Assembly (NCBI GenBank): GCA_902627935.1
Contig: CACOLA010000004.1
Span: 47,186-111,185, forward strand
DNA length: 64,000 nt
Direction: 5' to 3'
Source of the DNA: an uncultured Pelagibacteraceae bacterium
GTDB lineage: Bacteria; Pseudomonadota; Alphaproteobacteria; Pelagibacterales; Pelagibacteraceae
Below, piece by piece: positions 8,167-19,607 of the stretch (its first letter is position 1; every line of letters begins with the position of its first letter). Both the position numbers and the translations under genes were made by a program. The notes under the pieces were generated by a model. That model searched no databases and had not been told where the DNA came from. It was given only the letters and a program-made list of their open reading frames with translations.

Positions 8167-10320
8167 ATGAATTTTATTAAAAAATATCCAAAATCATTGC
8201 AGTGGCTATTTTTATTAATTGTTTTTTTTGCCTTATGTTTTGCAATTGAAGTTCCTGAAACTTATAAATTTATACGTGGTCAGGCAGAATTTGTAAAAGA
8301 TCCTAATCAAAATTTTTATGTTTTTCTAGGTAAAGAGGTAAGATACTATCCTTTCGATGTCTTTTGGAGGCTGCCACCACTACTTGGATGGTTACCTATT
8401 TGGATAAATGATTCATTATTTTTTTTAATGAATGAATGGTTGCCAATGGAATTTTGGAACGAAGATACTCAATCATATAAAACTCGACCTTTAGTTCTCC
8501 AGATAACAAGAGAAGTAACCTCAATCATGACATTTTTGATTGAATTAATCAGAGACATTTTATTAGGAGGTCTTAAAACTATTGTAGCTTTTACAAGCTG
8601 GGATTTTGTAGGATCTAATTCTTGGGCAAAAATGCCAGGTCTTCCATGGACTATAGTTGCTTCAGGTGCAGCAATATTAGCTTATAAATTGAGCGGCAAA
8701 GGTCTCGCTTTATTTGCAGGTTTGGTCATGATTTATATTTCAATATTTGGCCAATGGAAACCATCAATGCAAACTCTATCTTTTATACTAGTCGCAGCAC
8801 CATTATCATTTGTTTTTGGTTTGGGTCTAGGCATAGCAGCATTTAAAAATAAGCGTGTAGAAAAAGCTTTATATCCCATATTACTAGTGATGCAGACAAT
8901 GCCACAATATGCAGTATTAGTTCCTGCATTAGTTCTTTTTGGAGTTGGTGATCATGCTGCAGTAATCATAACTATGATAGTTGCTGTACCTCCAATGATT
9001 TTATTAACATTATTAGGATTAAGAGCAGTGCCACCAGAAGTAATTGAAGCTGGCAGGATGAGTGGGTGTAATAATTTTCAGCTAATGTTTAAGGTATTAA
9101 TACCAACTGCAAGAAGAGATATATTAATAGGAGTAAATCAAGTTATCATGGTTTGTTTTTCTATGGCTGTTATCTCTGCTTTTATAGGGGCAAAAGGTTT
9201 AGGATTTAATTTATTATTAGCTCTTAACCAACTTAATATTGGGCTGGCATTAGAGGCAGGATTATGTATTAGCCTTATTGCAATATTGTTAGACAAGATG
9301 TCTTTGGCTTGGGCCAATAAACAAGTTGATTATTTTGGAAATCTCACTTTTTTTGAAAGAAATAAAAATGCATATATTTTTGGTATCGCTGTAATAATCG
9401 GAATTGTACTTGCATATTTAGGATCTTTTTATTTTAATGAGGGATACAATTATTTATTTGAAGTTCCTCATAACAAAGGAATATCCACAGCAGATTTTTG
9501 GAATAAAGGAGTTGATTGGATTTTTGATACTTTTTTTGTTTATATAAAAGCATTTAATACATGGTTAATTGTTGAAGTTCTTCAGCCTATGCGTGCTTTA
9601 TATCTAAGAATGCCTGCAGTAGCTACATTAGTTTTAGTTGTTGGAGCAGGATATTTAATAGGTGGAATTCGTTCAGCTTTGGTTGTTTGTGGATTGACAT
9701 TATTTATAGCCTTAAGCCCTTGGTGGGATAGAGCTTTAGTAACAACTTATATGGCAACTTTTGGAGTTATTGTTTCTTGTGCAATTGGTTTTACAGTAGG
9801 AACTATTTGTTTTCAGAATAAACATGCAGCAAATTTTATGTTAGGTGTTTGTGATATTTTTCAAACATTTCCATCTTTTGTATATTTAATACCAGTTATG
9901 ATGCTTTTTGGTATAACTGATACATCAGTTTTGATTGCAGTCATAGTTTATGCAACAATTCCTGCAACAAGGTATACTATTGAGGGTCTAAGAAGTGTTC
10001 CACTTGCTTTACATGATGCAGCTACAATGTCAGGAGTAAATAAATTTCAAAGATTAACTAAAATAGAATTCCCACTTGCTTTTCCTCATATGATGTTAGG
10101 CTTGAATCAAACTATTGTATTTGCATTATTCATGGTTATTATTGGCGCATTTATAGGAACAGAAGACTTAGGACAGTACATATTAAAAGCTTTATCTGAT
10201 AAAAATGGTGCGGGTATTGGATTGACACTGGGTATCTGTGTTGCTTTTATTGGATTAATATTTGATAATTTAATTAGAACTTGGGTTAATCAAAGAAAAA
10301 AACATCTTAATATTGCTTAA
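8167..10320 (+). CDS. tmoV: TMAO-type ABC permease, two fused permease units
   Basis: The 717-residue membrane protein is about twice the size of a normal ProW/OpuAB permease. It carries two permease cores, each ending in an EAA-type loop: EAGRMSGCNNFQ (about residues 292-303) and DAATMSGVNKFQ (about 616-627). The single polypeptide therefore supplies both transmembrane halves of the importer. Long hydrophobic stretches outside the cores suggest extra helices at the N-terminus and in the linker near residues 410-500. It partners with the ATPase just upstream and the binding protein at 4.6 kb, and ends seven bases from the convergent tmm gene. Confidence 0.85.
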   Translation: MNFIKKYPKSLQWLFLLIVFFALCFAIEVPETYKFIRGQAEFVKDPNQNFYVFLGKEVRYYPFDVFWRLPPLLGWLPIWINDSLFFLMNEWLPMEFWNEDTQSYKTRPLVLQITREVTSIMTFLIELIRDILLGGLKTIVAFTSWDFVGSNSWAKMPGLPWTIVASGAAILAYKLSGKGLALFAGLVMIYISIFGQWKPSMQTLSFILVAAPLSFVFGLGLGIAAFKNKRVEKALYPILLVMQTMPQYAVLVPALVLFGVGDHAAVIITMIVAVPPMILLTLLGLRAVPPEVIEAGRMSGCNNFQLMFKVLIPTARRDILIGVNQVIMVCFSMAVISAFIGAKGLGFNLLLALNQLNIGLALEAGLCISLIAILLDKMSLAWANKQVDYFGNLTFFERNKNAYIFGIAVIIGIVLAYLGSFYFNEGYNYLFEVPHNKGISTADFWNKGVDWIFDTFFVYIKAFNTWLIVEVLQPMRALYLRMPAVATLVLVVGAGYLIGGIRSALVVCGLTLFIALSPWWDRALVTTYMATFGVIVSCAIGFTVGTICFQNKHAANFMLGVCDIFQTFPSFVYLIPVMMLFGITDTSVLIAVIVYATIPATRYTIEGLRSVPLALHDAATMSGVNKFQRLTKIEFPLAFPHMMLGLNQTIVFALFMVIIGAFIGTEDLGQYILKALSDKNGAGIGLTLGICVAFIGLIFDNLIRTWVNQRKKHLNIA

Positions 10321-10327
10321 ATATAAA

Positions 10328-11674
10328 TTATTTCTCTTTTAAAAAATTTTCTGAGGAATCGTCCATTGCAGTTGCCCAAGGCGTATGATGAATAGGAGCA
10401 GCTGAACCAGTTACAGGAGATGAAAAAGATTTGTTTCTATAAGTTGAAATATCCTCAACTTTATGGTGTTCCCACTCTTTAAAGTGTTTTCTAATTAACT
10501 CAAAATCAATTTTTGGATAATCAGACATTTCATGAAGCTCTTTTGTATACTCAGTTTGAAAATCAATCATTTGATCTGGATTTTCCAGATTTTCTTCCAT
10601 TGCAACCCATTTATTAATATCTTTTTCAACTTCGCCATTACTAGGGATTTTGATTTTATTCATAATAACATCTCTTGCGTACCAAGCTTGGCAATCAAAC
10701 ATGTTAAATGTATGGAATTGATCTTGCATACCAAGATATAAAAGTTTGTGATTATCTTGCCAAACCACTCCTTTATATAATTTTGGTGGATAAAGTCTGT
10801 TTCTAGTTTTTAATTGTAAATTTTCTTCTAAAAAAGGAAAATGATGAAGATAACCAGTGCATAAAATTACAACGTCAGCTTCTTGTTCAGTACCATCTTT
10901 AAAGATTGCTTTATTTCCTACTAATTTATCAAGATAATGAACTTCTTTCATTCCATTGGGCCACTTAAATCCCATCGGGTTATGTCGATAACCAATGGTA
11001 ACACTTTTGGCTCCGTATTTATTACACTGAAGTGCGATGTCTTCTGCCGAATAACTACTACCTAGCACTATTACATTTTTATTTCTAAACTCCTCTGCAT
11101 CTCTAAAATCATGAGAATGCATTATTCTTCCTGGGAATGAATCCATCCCTTTGTATTCTGGAATAAATGGCACAGAAAAATGACCTGTTGATACAACAAC
11201 AAAATCAAAATTATCTTTTAATATTTTATTGTTAACTTTATCTTGATAACTAAGTTCAAATTTGTCATTTTTAAAAATAGTATTTAAAACTTTTGTATTA
11301 AATTTTATCTTGTTTCTTAAATTTCCTTTACTTACTCTTCCAACAATATAGTTATACAAAACTTCTCTAGGTGGAAAAGATGGTATTGGTTTTCCAAAAT
11401 GTTCATCAAAAGAATAATCTGCAAATTCTAAACATTCCTTTGGTCCATTTGACCAAAGATATCTATACATGCTGTTAGGCACAGGATCTCCGTACTGATC
11501 AGATCCTGTTCGCCAACTATAATTCCATAAACCACCCCAATTCTCTTGCTTTTCAAAACAAACGACTTCAGGGATTTTTTCACCATTTTTTTCTGCTAAT
11601 TCAAAAGACCTTAACATTGATAATCCACAAGGTCCTGCACCAATTATTGCTACTTTTGTCATTAATTTATTCAA
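10328..11674 (-). CDS. tmm: Trimethylamine monooxygenase Tmm (bacterial FMO)
   Basis: This 448-residue flavoprotein shows the bacterial flavin-monooxygenase set in order: FAD motif GAGPCGLS near residue 12, the FMO fingerprint FPGRIMHSHDF, an NADPH-binding GSSYSAEDIA and the late motif CTGYLHHFPF. Tmm oxidises trimethylamine to TMAO with NADPH and O2 in the cytoplasm, giving the substrate of Tdm. Sequence and neighbours (tdm, tmoXWV) agree. An internal Met at residue 5 is an alternative start that would leave the FAD motif intact. Confidence 0.9.
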   Translation of the reverse strand: MNKLMTKVAIIGAGPCGLSMLRSFELAEKNGEKIPEVVCFEKQENWGGLWNYSWRTGSDQYGDPVPNSMYRYLWSNGPKECLEFADYSFDEHFGKPIPSFPPREVLYNYIVGRVSKGNLRNKIKFNTKVLNTIFKNDKFELSYQDKVNNKILKDNFDFVVVSTGHFSVPFIPEYKGMDSFPGRIMHSHDFRDAEEFRNKNVIVLGSSYSAEDIALQCNKYGAKSVTIGYRHNPMGFKWPNGMKEVHYLDKLVGNKAIFKDGTEQEADVVILCTGYLHHFPFLEENLQLKTRNRLYPPKLYKGVVWQDNHKLLYLGMQDQFHTFNMFDCQAWYARDVIMNKIKIPSNGEVEKDINKWVAMEENLENPDQMIDFQTEYTKELHEMSDYPKIDFELIRKHFKEWEHHKVEDISTYRNKSFSSPVTGSAAPIHHTPWATAMDDSSENFLKEK

Positions 11675-11735
11675 TTAAATAATTTTGTATTTTACTAACA
11701 AAATGACGACAATTACAATAAAATAATCATTCGTT

Positions 11736-12698
11736 ATGAAAAATATTTTAGTTATTGGTGGAGGTGCAATGGGCTCTGCATTTACAATCCCAAGTTTAGA
11801 AAATAATAATAATGTTACAATTACCGAACCTTATAACACAAGATTTATTAAAGATTTATCTTCTAAAAAAAAATTACACTCTGCTCTTAAAATAAAATTA
11901 CCAAAAAAATTAAAATTTAGGAAATTTTCTAAAAACTTATTAAAAGAAAAATTTGACTTAATAGTAATAGCCTTAAGTCTACCAGGTATTGATTTTATAG
12001 GCAAAGAATTGAGAGACCTAAGAATTAAAACACCAATTTTAGTTTTGACCAAAGGGTTAAAATTTGAGAAAAAAAATAACAAGATTTTAACAATTTCAGA
12101 ACTGCTTCAAAAAAACTATAATTTAAAAAATATTTCAGTCTTAAAAGGACCCTGTTTGGCTAAAGAATTAGCCAGAAAAAATCAAACTAGCGTAATTATA
12201 GCAAATAAAAATATTAGTATGGCCAAATCTATTGGAAGGAAAATTTCTACGAAATATTATTTAATAGAATACTCTAAAGACGTAGTTGGAGTAGAAGTGT
12301 GTTCAGCCATAAAGAACATATATTCAATGATTATTGGAGCTGGTCAAAGTCTTAATTCATCATCAAACCTGTTTCAAAAAGCAGTTCTTGAAATGAAATA
12401 TTTAAATAGATATTTCAAAGGTAAAGATGAAACAATCTTAGGGCTTGCCGGAGTAGGTGACTTGTATGTTAGTGCTGCTGGTGGAAGAAATAGTAAGATG
12501 GGTAGTTTCTTAGGAAAAGGATTTACATTTAAAACTGCAAAAAAAAGATTTATGCCCAAAGAAACTGTAGAAGGTGAAGAACTTGCAAGGGAGATCACAC
12601 CATTTATTTTAAAAAAAATTGATAAGAAAAAAATTCCATTAATGATTAATTTACTAAAAACATTTAAAGAAAATAAAAAACTTAAAATAAAAGTTTAA
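11736..12698 (+). CDS. Glycerol-3-phosphate dehydrogenase-like protein (GpsA family)
   Basis: The 320-residue protein begins with a GGGAMGSAF nucleotide-binding motif and keeps the GpsA core: [14 protein letters not shown], the lysine in the [13 protein letters not shown] stretch, and [16 protein letters not shown] in place of the usual GDLxxT...RN. NAD(P)-dependent G3P dehydrogenase makes sn-glycerol-3-phosphate for lipids. This copy is lysine-rich and divergent, so it may act on another substrate. Its end overlaps that of fhs by four bases on the other strand. Confidence 0.7.
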   Translation: MKNILVIGGGAMGSAFTIPSLENNNNVTITEPYNTRFIKDLSSKKKLHSALKIKLPKKLKFRKFSKNLLKEKFDLIVIALSLPGIDFIGKELRDLRIKTPILVLTKGLKFEKKNNKILTISELLQKNYNLKNISVLKGPCLAKELARKNQTSVIIANKNISMAKSIGRKISTKYYLIEYSKDVVGVEVCSAIKNIYSMIIGAGQSLNSSSNLFQKAVLEMKYLNRYFKGKDETILGLAGVGDLYVSAAGGRNSKMGSFLGKGFTFKTAKKRFMPKETVEGEELAREITPFILKKIDKKKIPLMINLLKTFKENKKLKIKV

Positions 12699-14380
12699 AA
12701 TAAACCTTCTATATCGCCATCTTTATTTACCTTAATGGAGTCAGCTGCTGGTACTTTTGGAAGTCCTGGCATTGTCATGATCGCTCCACAAACTACAACA
12801 ATAAATTCTGCACCAGATGAAAGCCTAATCTCTCTAATAGGCAATGAATGTCCTGTTGGAGCACCTTTTAGACTTGGATCTGTAGAAAAACTATATTGAG
12901 TTTTTGCAACACATATAGGTAATTCACCATAACCAGCTTCTTCAAAGTTTTTTAGTTGATCTTTAATTTTTTTATCAGCAATAACTTCATCTGCCCTATA
13001 AATCTCTTTTGCTATAGTTTCTATTTTTTTAAAAAGCGGAGTTTTACTTTCATATAAAAATTTAAATTTAGCTTCATTTTTCTCACATAGATCTACTACA
13101 TGATTAGCTAAATCTTTTGTTCCTTCACCACCATCTGCCCAATGCTTACAAATACTTGCTTTAACTCCTAGCTTTTTACAAAAATCAATTAAGACATCTA
13201 CTTCTTTATCAGTGTCTTTTATAAAGTGATTTATAGCTACAGCGACAGGTAAACCAAATTTTTTTGTGTTTTCAATATGTCTCTCGAGATTTATTAATCC
13301 CTTCTTAAGTGCTTCAACATTTTCTTTTTTTAAATCATCTTTTGCAATACCACCATGCATCTTTAAAGCTCTTATAGTTGCAACTATAATAACACAACTC
13401 GGTTTTAAATCTGATTTCCTACATTTGATATCTAAAAATTTTTCAGCTCCTAAATCTGCACCAAAACCTGCTTCAGTAACAACATAATCAGCAAGCTTTA
13501 ATCCAGCTTTAGTTGCAATTACCGAATTACATCCATGTGCAATATTTGCAAATGGTCCACCGTGAATTATTGCAGGATTATTTTCTAGCGTTTGTGTAAT
13601 ATTTGGTCTGATTGCCTCTTTAAGCAAAACAGTCATTGGTCCATGAGCATTTAAATCTTTAGCGAAAATTGGTTTTTTTTCTCGTGTGTATGCTATTGTA
13701 ATATTTCCAATCCTTTTTTCTAAATCTTCAAGATCATTAGCAAGACAAAAGATAGCCATTATCTCAGAGGCAACTGTGATATCAAAACCATCTTCTCTAG
13801 GAAAACCATTAGCAACACCACCAAGATTAATATTTATTGATCTCAAAGCTCGATCGTTCATATCAATAACTCTTTTCCAAACAATTCTTCTTACATCTAT
13901 ATTCAATTTATTTCCCCAGTAGATATGATTATCAATTAATGCTGACAAAAGATTATGCGCAGAAGTTATTGCATGAAAATCCCCAGTGAAGTGGAGATTA
14001 ATTTGTTCCATAGGTACTACTTGTGCGTATCCACCTCCTGCTGCACCCCCTTTCATTCCAAAGGATGGGCCTAAACTTGGTTCTCTTAAGCATACAATAG
14101 ATTTTTTTCCAATTTTATTAAGTCCATCATTTAATCCTACAGAAGTGGTTGTTTTACCCTCACCAGCAGGAGTAGGAGTTATTGCTGTTACCAAAATTAA
14201 TTTACCATCTGGTTTACTTTTTAATGTATTTAAGTATTCCAAATTAACTTTTGCAATATGTCTACCCATCGGGCTAAAAGCTGAACTTTCGTCTGGAACA
14301 TTTACTTTCGCTAAAATTTCCTTAATTGGAAGCATTTTTGCTTCACGAGCAATTTGAATATCTGATTTTATGTCGCTCAT
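12695..14380 (-). CDS. fhs: Formate--tetrahydrofolate ligase
   Basis: The 561-residue protein has the expected length and motifs, including the P-loop TPAGEGKTT (about residues 69-77), [25 protein letters not shown] glycine-rich segment and a C-terminal [11 protein letters not shown]. It makes 10-formyl-THF from formate, ATP and THF, or runs in reverse. Beside soxBDAG and the TMAO genes it would connect demethylation-derived C1 units to formate and purine synthesis. It is divergent from soxB with a 116-base gap. Confidence 0.95.
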   Translation of the reverse strand: MSDIKSDIQIAREAKMLPIKEILAKVNVPDESSAFSPMGRHIAKVNLEYLNTLKSKPDGKLILVTAITPTPAGEGKTTTSVGLNDGLNKIGKKSIVCLREPSLGPSFGMKGGAAGGGYAQVVPMEQINLHFTGDFHAITSAHNLLSALIDNHIYWGNKLNIDVRRIVWKRVIDMNDRALRSININLGGVANGFPREDGFDITVASEIMAIFCLANDLEDLEKRIGNITIAYTREKKPIFAKDLNAHGPMTVLLKEAIRPNITQTLENNPAIIHGGPFANIAHGCNSVIATKAGLKLADYVVTEAGFGADLGAEKFLDIKCRKSDLKPSCVIIVATIRALKMHGGIAKDDLKKENVEALKKGLINLERHIENTKKFGLPVAVAINHFIKDTDKEVDVLIDFCKKLGVKASICKHWADGGEGTKDLANHVVDLCEKNEAKFKFLYESKTPLFKKIETIAKEIYRADEVIADKKIKDQLKNFEEAGYGELPICVAKTQYSFSTDPSLKGAPTGHSLPIREIRLSSGAEFIVVVCGAIMTMPGLPKVPAADSIKVNKDGDIEGLF

Positions 14381-14496
14381 TGAATTTAATTAAAAACTGG
14401 TTGATTAGTATCTCTTTTTAATGCCTTTGGAAATATCTAAAAATTATATATAAAAAAAATATGAACTATTTATACTCATTATTATAAAATTTATTC

Positions 14497-15753
14497 ATGC
14501 AAAAATATTCAGTTTTCAGTCTTATTAAAAACGCTCTTTCAAATCACGAAAATTGGGACTTGGCTTGGAAAGATCCAACTCCAAAAAAAGAATATGATGT
14601 TGTTATTATTGGTGGTGGTGGACATGGTTTAGCAACAGCATACTATTTAGCAAAAGAACATAATATCACCAATGTTGCTATAATCGAAAAAGGCTGGATT
14701 GGTGGAGGTAATGTTGGTCGAAACACTACAATAATTAGATCGAATTATATGCATGATGACAACGCATTATTCAGTGAATTTGGAATGGATCTTTGGAGAA
14801 GAATGAGTCAGGATTTAAATTATAATGTAATGTTTTCTCCTAGAGGAATAATAAATCTTGCTCACTCAGATGCACAAATGAATACTTATGCTCGAAGAGG
14901 GAATTCGATGAGATTAAATGGAATCGATGCAGTACTTCTAAATAGGGAAGAGGTGAAAGAAATTATTCCTATGGCTGATTTCTCTGAGAATGTAAGATTT
15001 CCAATTTTTGGAGGACTAATGCAGCCTAGCGCAGGAACAGCTAGGCACGATGCTGTTGCTTGGGGTTATGCACGGCAAGCAGATGATATGGGTGTAGACA
15101 TTATTCAAAATTGTGAAGTAACTGGGTTTGATGTATCTGCAGGAAAAATTAATGGAGTAAGAACTTCTCGTGGAGACATAAAAGCAAAAAAAATTGGATT
15201 ATGTGTTGCAGGTAGTACGAATATTTTAGCTGAAAAATTAAATATGACATTACCAATTGAGACTCATTTACTACAGGCATGTGTATCAGAGCCGGTAAAA
15301 CCAGTTTTAGATAAAGTAGTTACTTTTGGTGCTGGTCATTTTTATATAAGCCAGTCTGATAAAGGAGAAATGGTTATGGGTGGTGATCTTGATGGATACA
15401 ATAGTTATGCACAAAGAGGCAATCTTCCAACTCTACAACATGTTCTTACTGAGGGAATTGCAATGATGCCATTCTTAAGTAAATTAAAAATGTTAAGAAC
15501 TTGGGGAGGAATAATGGACATGTCTATGGATGGTTCGCCAATAATAGACAAGACTCACATTGAAGGTTTATATTTGAACTGCGGTTGGTGTTATGGTGGA
15601 TTTAAAGCAACACCTGCATCTGGTTGGACATTTGCACACACGATTGCACAAGATAGAGTTCATGAATTAAATTCAGGATATAGTTTAAATAGATTTAATA
15701 CCGGTCACTTACTTGATGAAAAGGGACTAGGCACAAAAACTTGGATTTCATAA
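14497..15753 (+). CDS. soxB: Sarcosine oxidase-type beta subunit
   Basis: This 418-residue subunit has an FAD-binding GGGGHGLATAYYLA near residues 39-52 and the ARHDAVAWG segment whose His184 is at the place of the covalent flavin (FMN) attachment in heterotetrameric sarcosine oxidases. The enzyme oxidises sarcosine to glycine and passes the methyl carbon to THF. It is the first gene of a tight four-gene set. The homologous N-methylglutamate dehydrogenase (mgdABCD) has the same layout; the nearby methylamine genes make that a real alternative. Confidence 0.85.
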   Translation: MQKYSVFSLIKNALSNHENWDLAWKDPTPKKEYDVVIIGGGGHGLATAYYLAKEHNITNVAIIEKGWIGGGNVGRNTTIIRSNYMHDDNALFSEFGMDLWRRMSQDLNYNVMFSPRGIINLAHSDAQMNTYARRGNSMRLNGIDAVLLNREEVKEIIPMADFSENVRFPIFGGLMQPSAGTARHDAVAWGYARQADDMGVDIIQNCEVTGFDVSAGKINGVRTSRGDIKAKKIGLCVAGSTNILAEKLNMTLPIETHLLQACVSEPVKPVLDKVVTFGAGHFYISQSDKGEMVMGGDLDGYNSYAQRGNLPTLQHVLTEGIAMMPFLSKLKMLRTWGGIMDMSMDGSPIIDKTHIEGLYLNCGWCYGGFKATPASGWTFAHTIAQDRVHELNSGYSLNRFNTGHLLDEKGLGTKTWIS

Positions 15754-16026
15754 ATGCTCTATATAAAATGTCCACATTGTGGAATGAGATCACAGAACGA
15801 GTTTTCATATGGTGGTGATGCAACTATCAAACGACCAGAATTAGGAAAAGAAATATCTGATCAAGATTGGGATAATTTTGTTTACAATAGAAAAAGTTTG
15901 AGAGGGAAACATTGGGAACTATGGCAACATATATCAGGTTGCAGACAATGGATAAAAGTTGAACGAGATACTGCTACTCACGAAATTTTTAAAACTCTTA
16001 AAGCTAATGAAGAAATTTCATTATGA
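15754..16026 (+). CDS. soxD: Sarcosine oxidase-type delta subunit
   Basis: This 90-residue protein starts right after the soxB stop and overlaps soxA by four bases. It keeps Cys6, Cys9, His59 and Cys63, exactly the zinc-binding set known in sarcosine oxidase delta subunits. It is a small structural subunit of the heterotetramer. The same subunit occurs in N-methylglutamate dehydrogenase, so it does not settle the substrate. Confidence 0.9.
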   Translation: MLYIKCPHCGMRSQNEFSYGGDATIKRPELGKEISDQDWDNFVYNRKSLRGKHWELWQHISGCRQWIKVERDTATHEIFKTLKANEEISL

Positions 16027-19019
16027 CACAAAGTTTTAGATTGAAAAGTGGTGGATTAATAAATAGAGATAAAAAAATTTCTTTTAGATTTAATGGTAAA
16101 AAATATTTTGGTTATGAAGGAGACACTCTTGCATCTGCATTAATAGCAAATGGAGTTCATCTAATTGGAAGAAGTTTTAAATATCATAGACCCAGAGGTT
16201 TTTTTGGAGCTGGGGTTGATGAGCCATATGCAATAGTTCAATTATACAGAAACGGTGAAACAGAGCCGAATATTAAAGCTACTGAACAAGAACTTTTTGA
16301 AGGTCTTGAAGCAAAAAGTGTTAATTGTTGGCCGAGTGTGAATTTTGATGTCGGAGCTATAAATAATTTTTTAAAGATATTTCTTCCAGCTGGCTTTTAT
16401 TACAAGACCTTTATGTGGCCAAAAAGTTTTTGGTATAAAATTTATGAACCATTCATCAGAAAAGCTGCTGGTTTAGGCACAGTGTCTATAAAACATGATA
16501 AAGAAAGATATGAACACAAATATGAATATTGTGATGTGTTAATCACAGGCTCAGGTCCATCTGGATTAGCGAGTGCTTACTCAGCAGCAAAAAATGGTGC
16601 TAAAGTAGTTCTCGCAGAGGACAAATCAAGATTTGGAGGAACTCTATTAACAAGTGATGTTAATATAGGGAATCAATCAGGTAAAGAGTGGGCAGACAGT
16701 ATTGTTTCTGAACTTAAGGAAATGTCTAATGTTACTATAAAAAATAGGTCTCAAGTTTTTGGTTATTATGATCATAACATGTTAGTTATGTCTGAAAGAA
16801 TAAGTGACCACTTACCAAAAACGAAAAAATATCATCCAAAGCAAAGACTTTGGTACATAAGAGCAAAAGAAGTTTTAATCTCATCAGGATCAATTGAAAG
16901 ACCAATTGTATTTGGTAATAATGATACTCCGGGTGTTATGTTATCCTCGGCTGCCAAGGAATACATGAAAGTGTATGGAGTACTAGTTGGAAAAAAACCC
17001 ATTGTCTTTACAAATAATGATAGTGGTTATGAAACAGCAATTGAATTTAAAAAGAATGGTGTCGATCCAATAATTTTAGATACAAGAAAAGAGCCCCAAT
17101 CTGAAATCATTGATGAAGCAAAAAATATGAATATTAATATAAAAAATTCATATGTAGTCGTAGCTGCTCAAGGATATAAAAAAGTAAAATCTGCTGATAT
17201 AGCTAAAATTTCAGATGACAAAGAAAAACTTGGATCAGTTGAAAATATAAAATGCGATTGTATTTGCGTCTCTGGTTTTTGGACTCCCACAATTCATTTG
17301 GCATCACAATCTGGAAATAAAACAAAATTTAACGAGAAAATCGATGCATTTGTTCCTGGAACATCTAAACAAAATGAAAAAACTTTAGGGGCTGCTAATG
17401 GGATCTACACCTTAGAAGAGACTTTAAAAGATTCTTTTGAAAAAGGAAATCAATTGTCAAAAGAAATTACAAATAATGATAACAAGGTTTCTTTTCCTAA
17501 TGTTGTTGAAAAAAAATCTACAGTGCACGATAAATTTTGGTGCGTACCACTACCAAAGGGAAAAAATTACAAGCGATTTTTAGATTTTCAAAATGATGTT
17601 GCAGTTTCCGACATAGAGATAGCTCTTAAAGAGGGATATAGGTCTATTGAGCACGTAAAAAGATACACCACACTTGGCATGGCTACTGACCAAGGTAAGA
17701 CGAGTAATCTTAACGGTTTACAATTAGTGTCGAAAATTGAGAATAAAGTCGTTCCAGCAGTCGGGCACACAACTTTTAGACCACCTTATTCACCAGTTTC
17801 TATTGGAGCAATTGTTGGAAGGGAAGTAGGAAAACATTCAAAACCAACTAGAAAATCTCCAATGCATTCATGGCATGAAAAAAATAATGCAGTCTTTGTT
17901 GATGCAGGTGTATGGTTAAGACCAAGATATTATAAACGTGGTGAAGAAAATTTATTTGAGGCGTCAAAAAGAGAAGCTAAAAATGTAAGAACTAATGTAG
18001 GTGTTTGTGACGTCACCACTTTAGGTAAAATTGATATTAAAGGTCCGGATGCAGCGGAGCTTTTAAATAGAGTTTATACAAATGCCTGGTTAAAACTTCC
18101 AGTTGGCAAAGCACGATATGGCGTGATGTTGAGAGAAGATGGAATTGTAATGGATGATGGAACAACAACAAGAATTTCAGAAAATCATTATCATATGACA
18201 ACTACAACAGCTCAAGCAGCTAATGTTCTTTCTCATTTAGAGTATTATTTGCAATTAGTTTGGCCAGAATTAAATGTAAATGTAGTTTCAACTACTGAAC
18301 AATGGGCAGGAGCAGCTATTGCAGGTCCTAAATCAAGAGATGTATTACAAAAATTATTTCCAAATTCTGATGTCTCTAATGAAGGATTTCCTTTTATGGG
18401 TTACATGGAAGGAGATTTATTTGGAGTAAAAGCTAGAATTTTTAGAATTTCTTTTTCAGGTGAACTTGCATATGAGGTAAATGTTCAGTCTGATAATGGA
18501 AAGTTTATGTGGGAAAAAATTATGGAAGTTGGGAAGGAATTTAAAATACAACCATATGGAACTGAAGCTTTATCTACACTGAGAATAGAAATGGGACACG
18601 TTGCAGGTTCAGAGCTAGATGGAAGAACAACTCCATATGACAACTCTCTTGAAGGACTATTAAGTAAAAAAAAAGATTTTATTGGTAAAAGATCTTTATC
18701 AAGAGAAGCATTTATGGCAAACGATAGACAAAAGATTGTTGGGGTTGTTCCGCTAGATAAAAAAACAAGTATTCCGGAGGGATCGCATTTGGTTAAAGAT
18801 TCAAACGCGCCTTTACCTAATCCCAAATTAGGTTATATCTCAGCATCATGTTGGAGTGTTGAACATAATAATCCATTCTCTTTAGCCATCCTAAAAGATG
18901 GAAAAAATATGATAGGAAAAAAATTATTTGTAATGTCGCCACTTAAAAATAAAGTAATACCAGTTGAGATAGTCTCTTCACACTATGTCGATCCAAAAGG
19001 TGAAAGGGTAAGATCATGA
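16023..19019 (+). CDS. soxA: Sarcosine oxidase-type alpha subunit
   Basis: The 998-residue subunit has three parts: an N-terminal ferredoxin-like Fer2_4 domain (about residues 1-100), a dinucleotide-binding oxidoreductase region with [18 protein letters not shown] near residue 175, and a C-terminal GcvT-type folate domain (about 610-998). In this family the alpha subunit binds NAD and folate and releases 5,10-methylene-THF. Length and order match heterotetrameric sarcosine oxidase and its N-methylglutamate dehydrogenase relatives. It overlaps both neighbours by four bases. Confidence 0.9.
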   Translation: MTQSFRLKSGGLINRDKKISFRFNGKKYFGYEGDTLASALIANGVHLIGRSFKYHRPRGFFGAGVDEPYAIVQLYRNGETEPNIKATEQELFEGLEAKSVNCWPSVNFDVGAINNFLKIFLPAGFYYKTFMWPKSFWYKIYEPFIRKAAGLGTVSIKHDKERYEHKYEYCDVLITGSGPSGLASAYSAAKNGAKVVLAEDKSRFGGTLLTSDVNIGNQSGKEWADSIVSELKEMSNVTIKNRSQVFGYYDHNMLVMSERISDHLPKTKKYHPKQRLWYIRAKEVLISSGSIERPIVFGNNDTPGVMLSSAAKEYMKVYGVLVGKKPIVFTNNDSGYETAIEFKKNGVDPIILDTRKEPQSEIIDEAKNMNINIKNSYVVVAAQGYKKVKSADIAKISDDKEKLGSVENIKCDCICVSGFWTPTIHLASQSGNKTKFNEKIDAFVPGTSKQNEKTLGAANGIYTLEETLKDSFEKGNQLSKEITNNDNKVSFPNVVEKKSTVHDKFWCVPLPKGKNYKRFLDFQNDVAVSDIEIALKEGYRSIEHVKRYTTLGMATDQGKTSNLNGLQLVSKIENKVVPAVGHTTFRPPYSPVSIGAIVGREVGKHSKPTRKSPMHSWHEKNNAVFVDAGVWLRPRYYKRGEENLFEASKREAKNVRTNVGVCDVTTLGKIDIKGPDAAELLNRVYTNAWLKLPVGKARYGVMLREDGIVMDDGTTTRISENHYHMTTTTAQAANVLSHLEYYLQLVWPELNVNVVSTTEQWAGAAIAGPKSRDVLQKLFPNSDVSNEGFPFMGYMEGDLFGVKARIFRISFSGELAYEVNVQSDNGKFMWEKIMEVGKEFKIQPYGTEALSTLRIEMGHVAGSELDGRTTPYDNSLEGLLSKKKDFIGKRSLSREAFMANDRQKIVGVVPLDKKTSIPEGSHLVKDSNAPLPNPKLGYISASCWSVEHNNPFSLAILKDGKNMIGKKLFVMSPLKNKVIPVEIVSSHYVDPKGERVRS

Positions 19020-19603
19020 GCCTGATATCACCTTTAGCAAATGTTCATTACCCGGGTTTATTTGGTGATCATGAGGGTAAAAATGAAAATAATCTTTTAA
19101 AAATTTCAGAAAAAAAAAACTTATTAATAATTCAAATTGTTCAATATAAAAATTCTAAAGTTTCATATGATGGGATCGATATCGATGGTTTAAAACTTAA
19201 GAACAAAGTTTTAAGTATTTCAAGTAATAGTGACACAAGAATTTTGTGGAATGGACCAAAAAACTGGCTTTTGGTCTCAACTAAAAAAAATTTACTAAAA
19301 AATATTTTAGAAAAATTTAATGATAAAGATTTTGCTGTTACTGATTTATCTCACTCAAGAGCAATTATTGAAATACAAGGACAACAAACGATAGAAGTTT
19401 TAAAAAAAGGGTGTCCCTTTAATTTTAATATTTTAAAAAAAGATAGTTCAATCAATTCTACATATAATGGTATAGCTTTCACAGTTGATATGCTTAATGA
19501 CAATCCTGAAAAAGTAAGATTATTTACTCTAAGAAGTTTTGGTGAGTCTTTATATCACTCTATAACAGATGCATCTTTAGAGTTTGGCTATCAATCCATA
19601 TGA
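19016..19603 (+). CDS. soxG: Sarcosine oxidase-type gamma subunit
   Basis: The 195-residue protein is the last member of the soxBDAG set and overlaps soxA by four bases. It has the usual [11 protein letters not shown] and [13 protein letters not shown] segments, followed by a GcvT-like C-terminal fold. Gamma subunits are poorly conserved, so the call leans on position as well as these segments. It completes the oxidase complex and ends five bases from a convergent transporter gene. Confidence 0.85.
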   Translation: MSLISPLANVHYPGLFGDHEGKNENNLLKISEKKNLLIIQIVQYKNSKVSYDGIDIDGLKLKNKVLSISSNSDTRILWNGPKNWLLVSTKKNLLKNILEKFNDKDFAVTDLSHSRAIIEIQGQQTIEVLKKGCPFNFNILKKDSSINSTYNGIAFTVDMLNDNPEKVRLFTLRSFGESLYHSITDASLEFGYQSI

Positions 19604-19607
19604 ATAA

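Noticed and set aside
14497..19603. Naming the oxidase genes mgdABCD
   Set aside because: Layout fits both sarcosine oxidase and N-methylglutamate dehydrogenase; mgsABC is not in the window, so the more general sox names were kept with the alternative noted.
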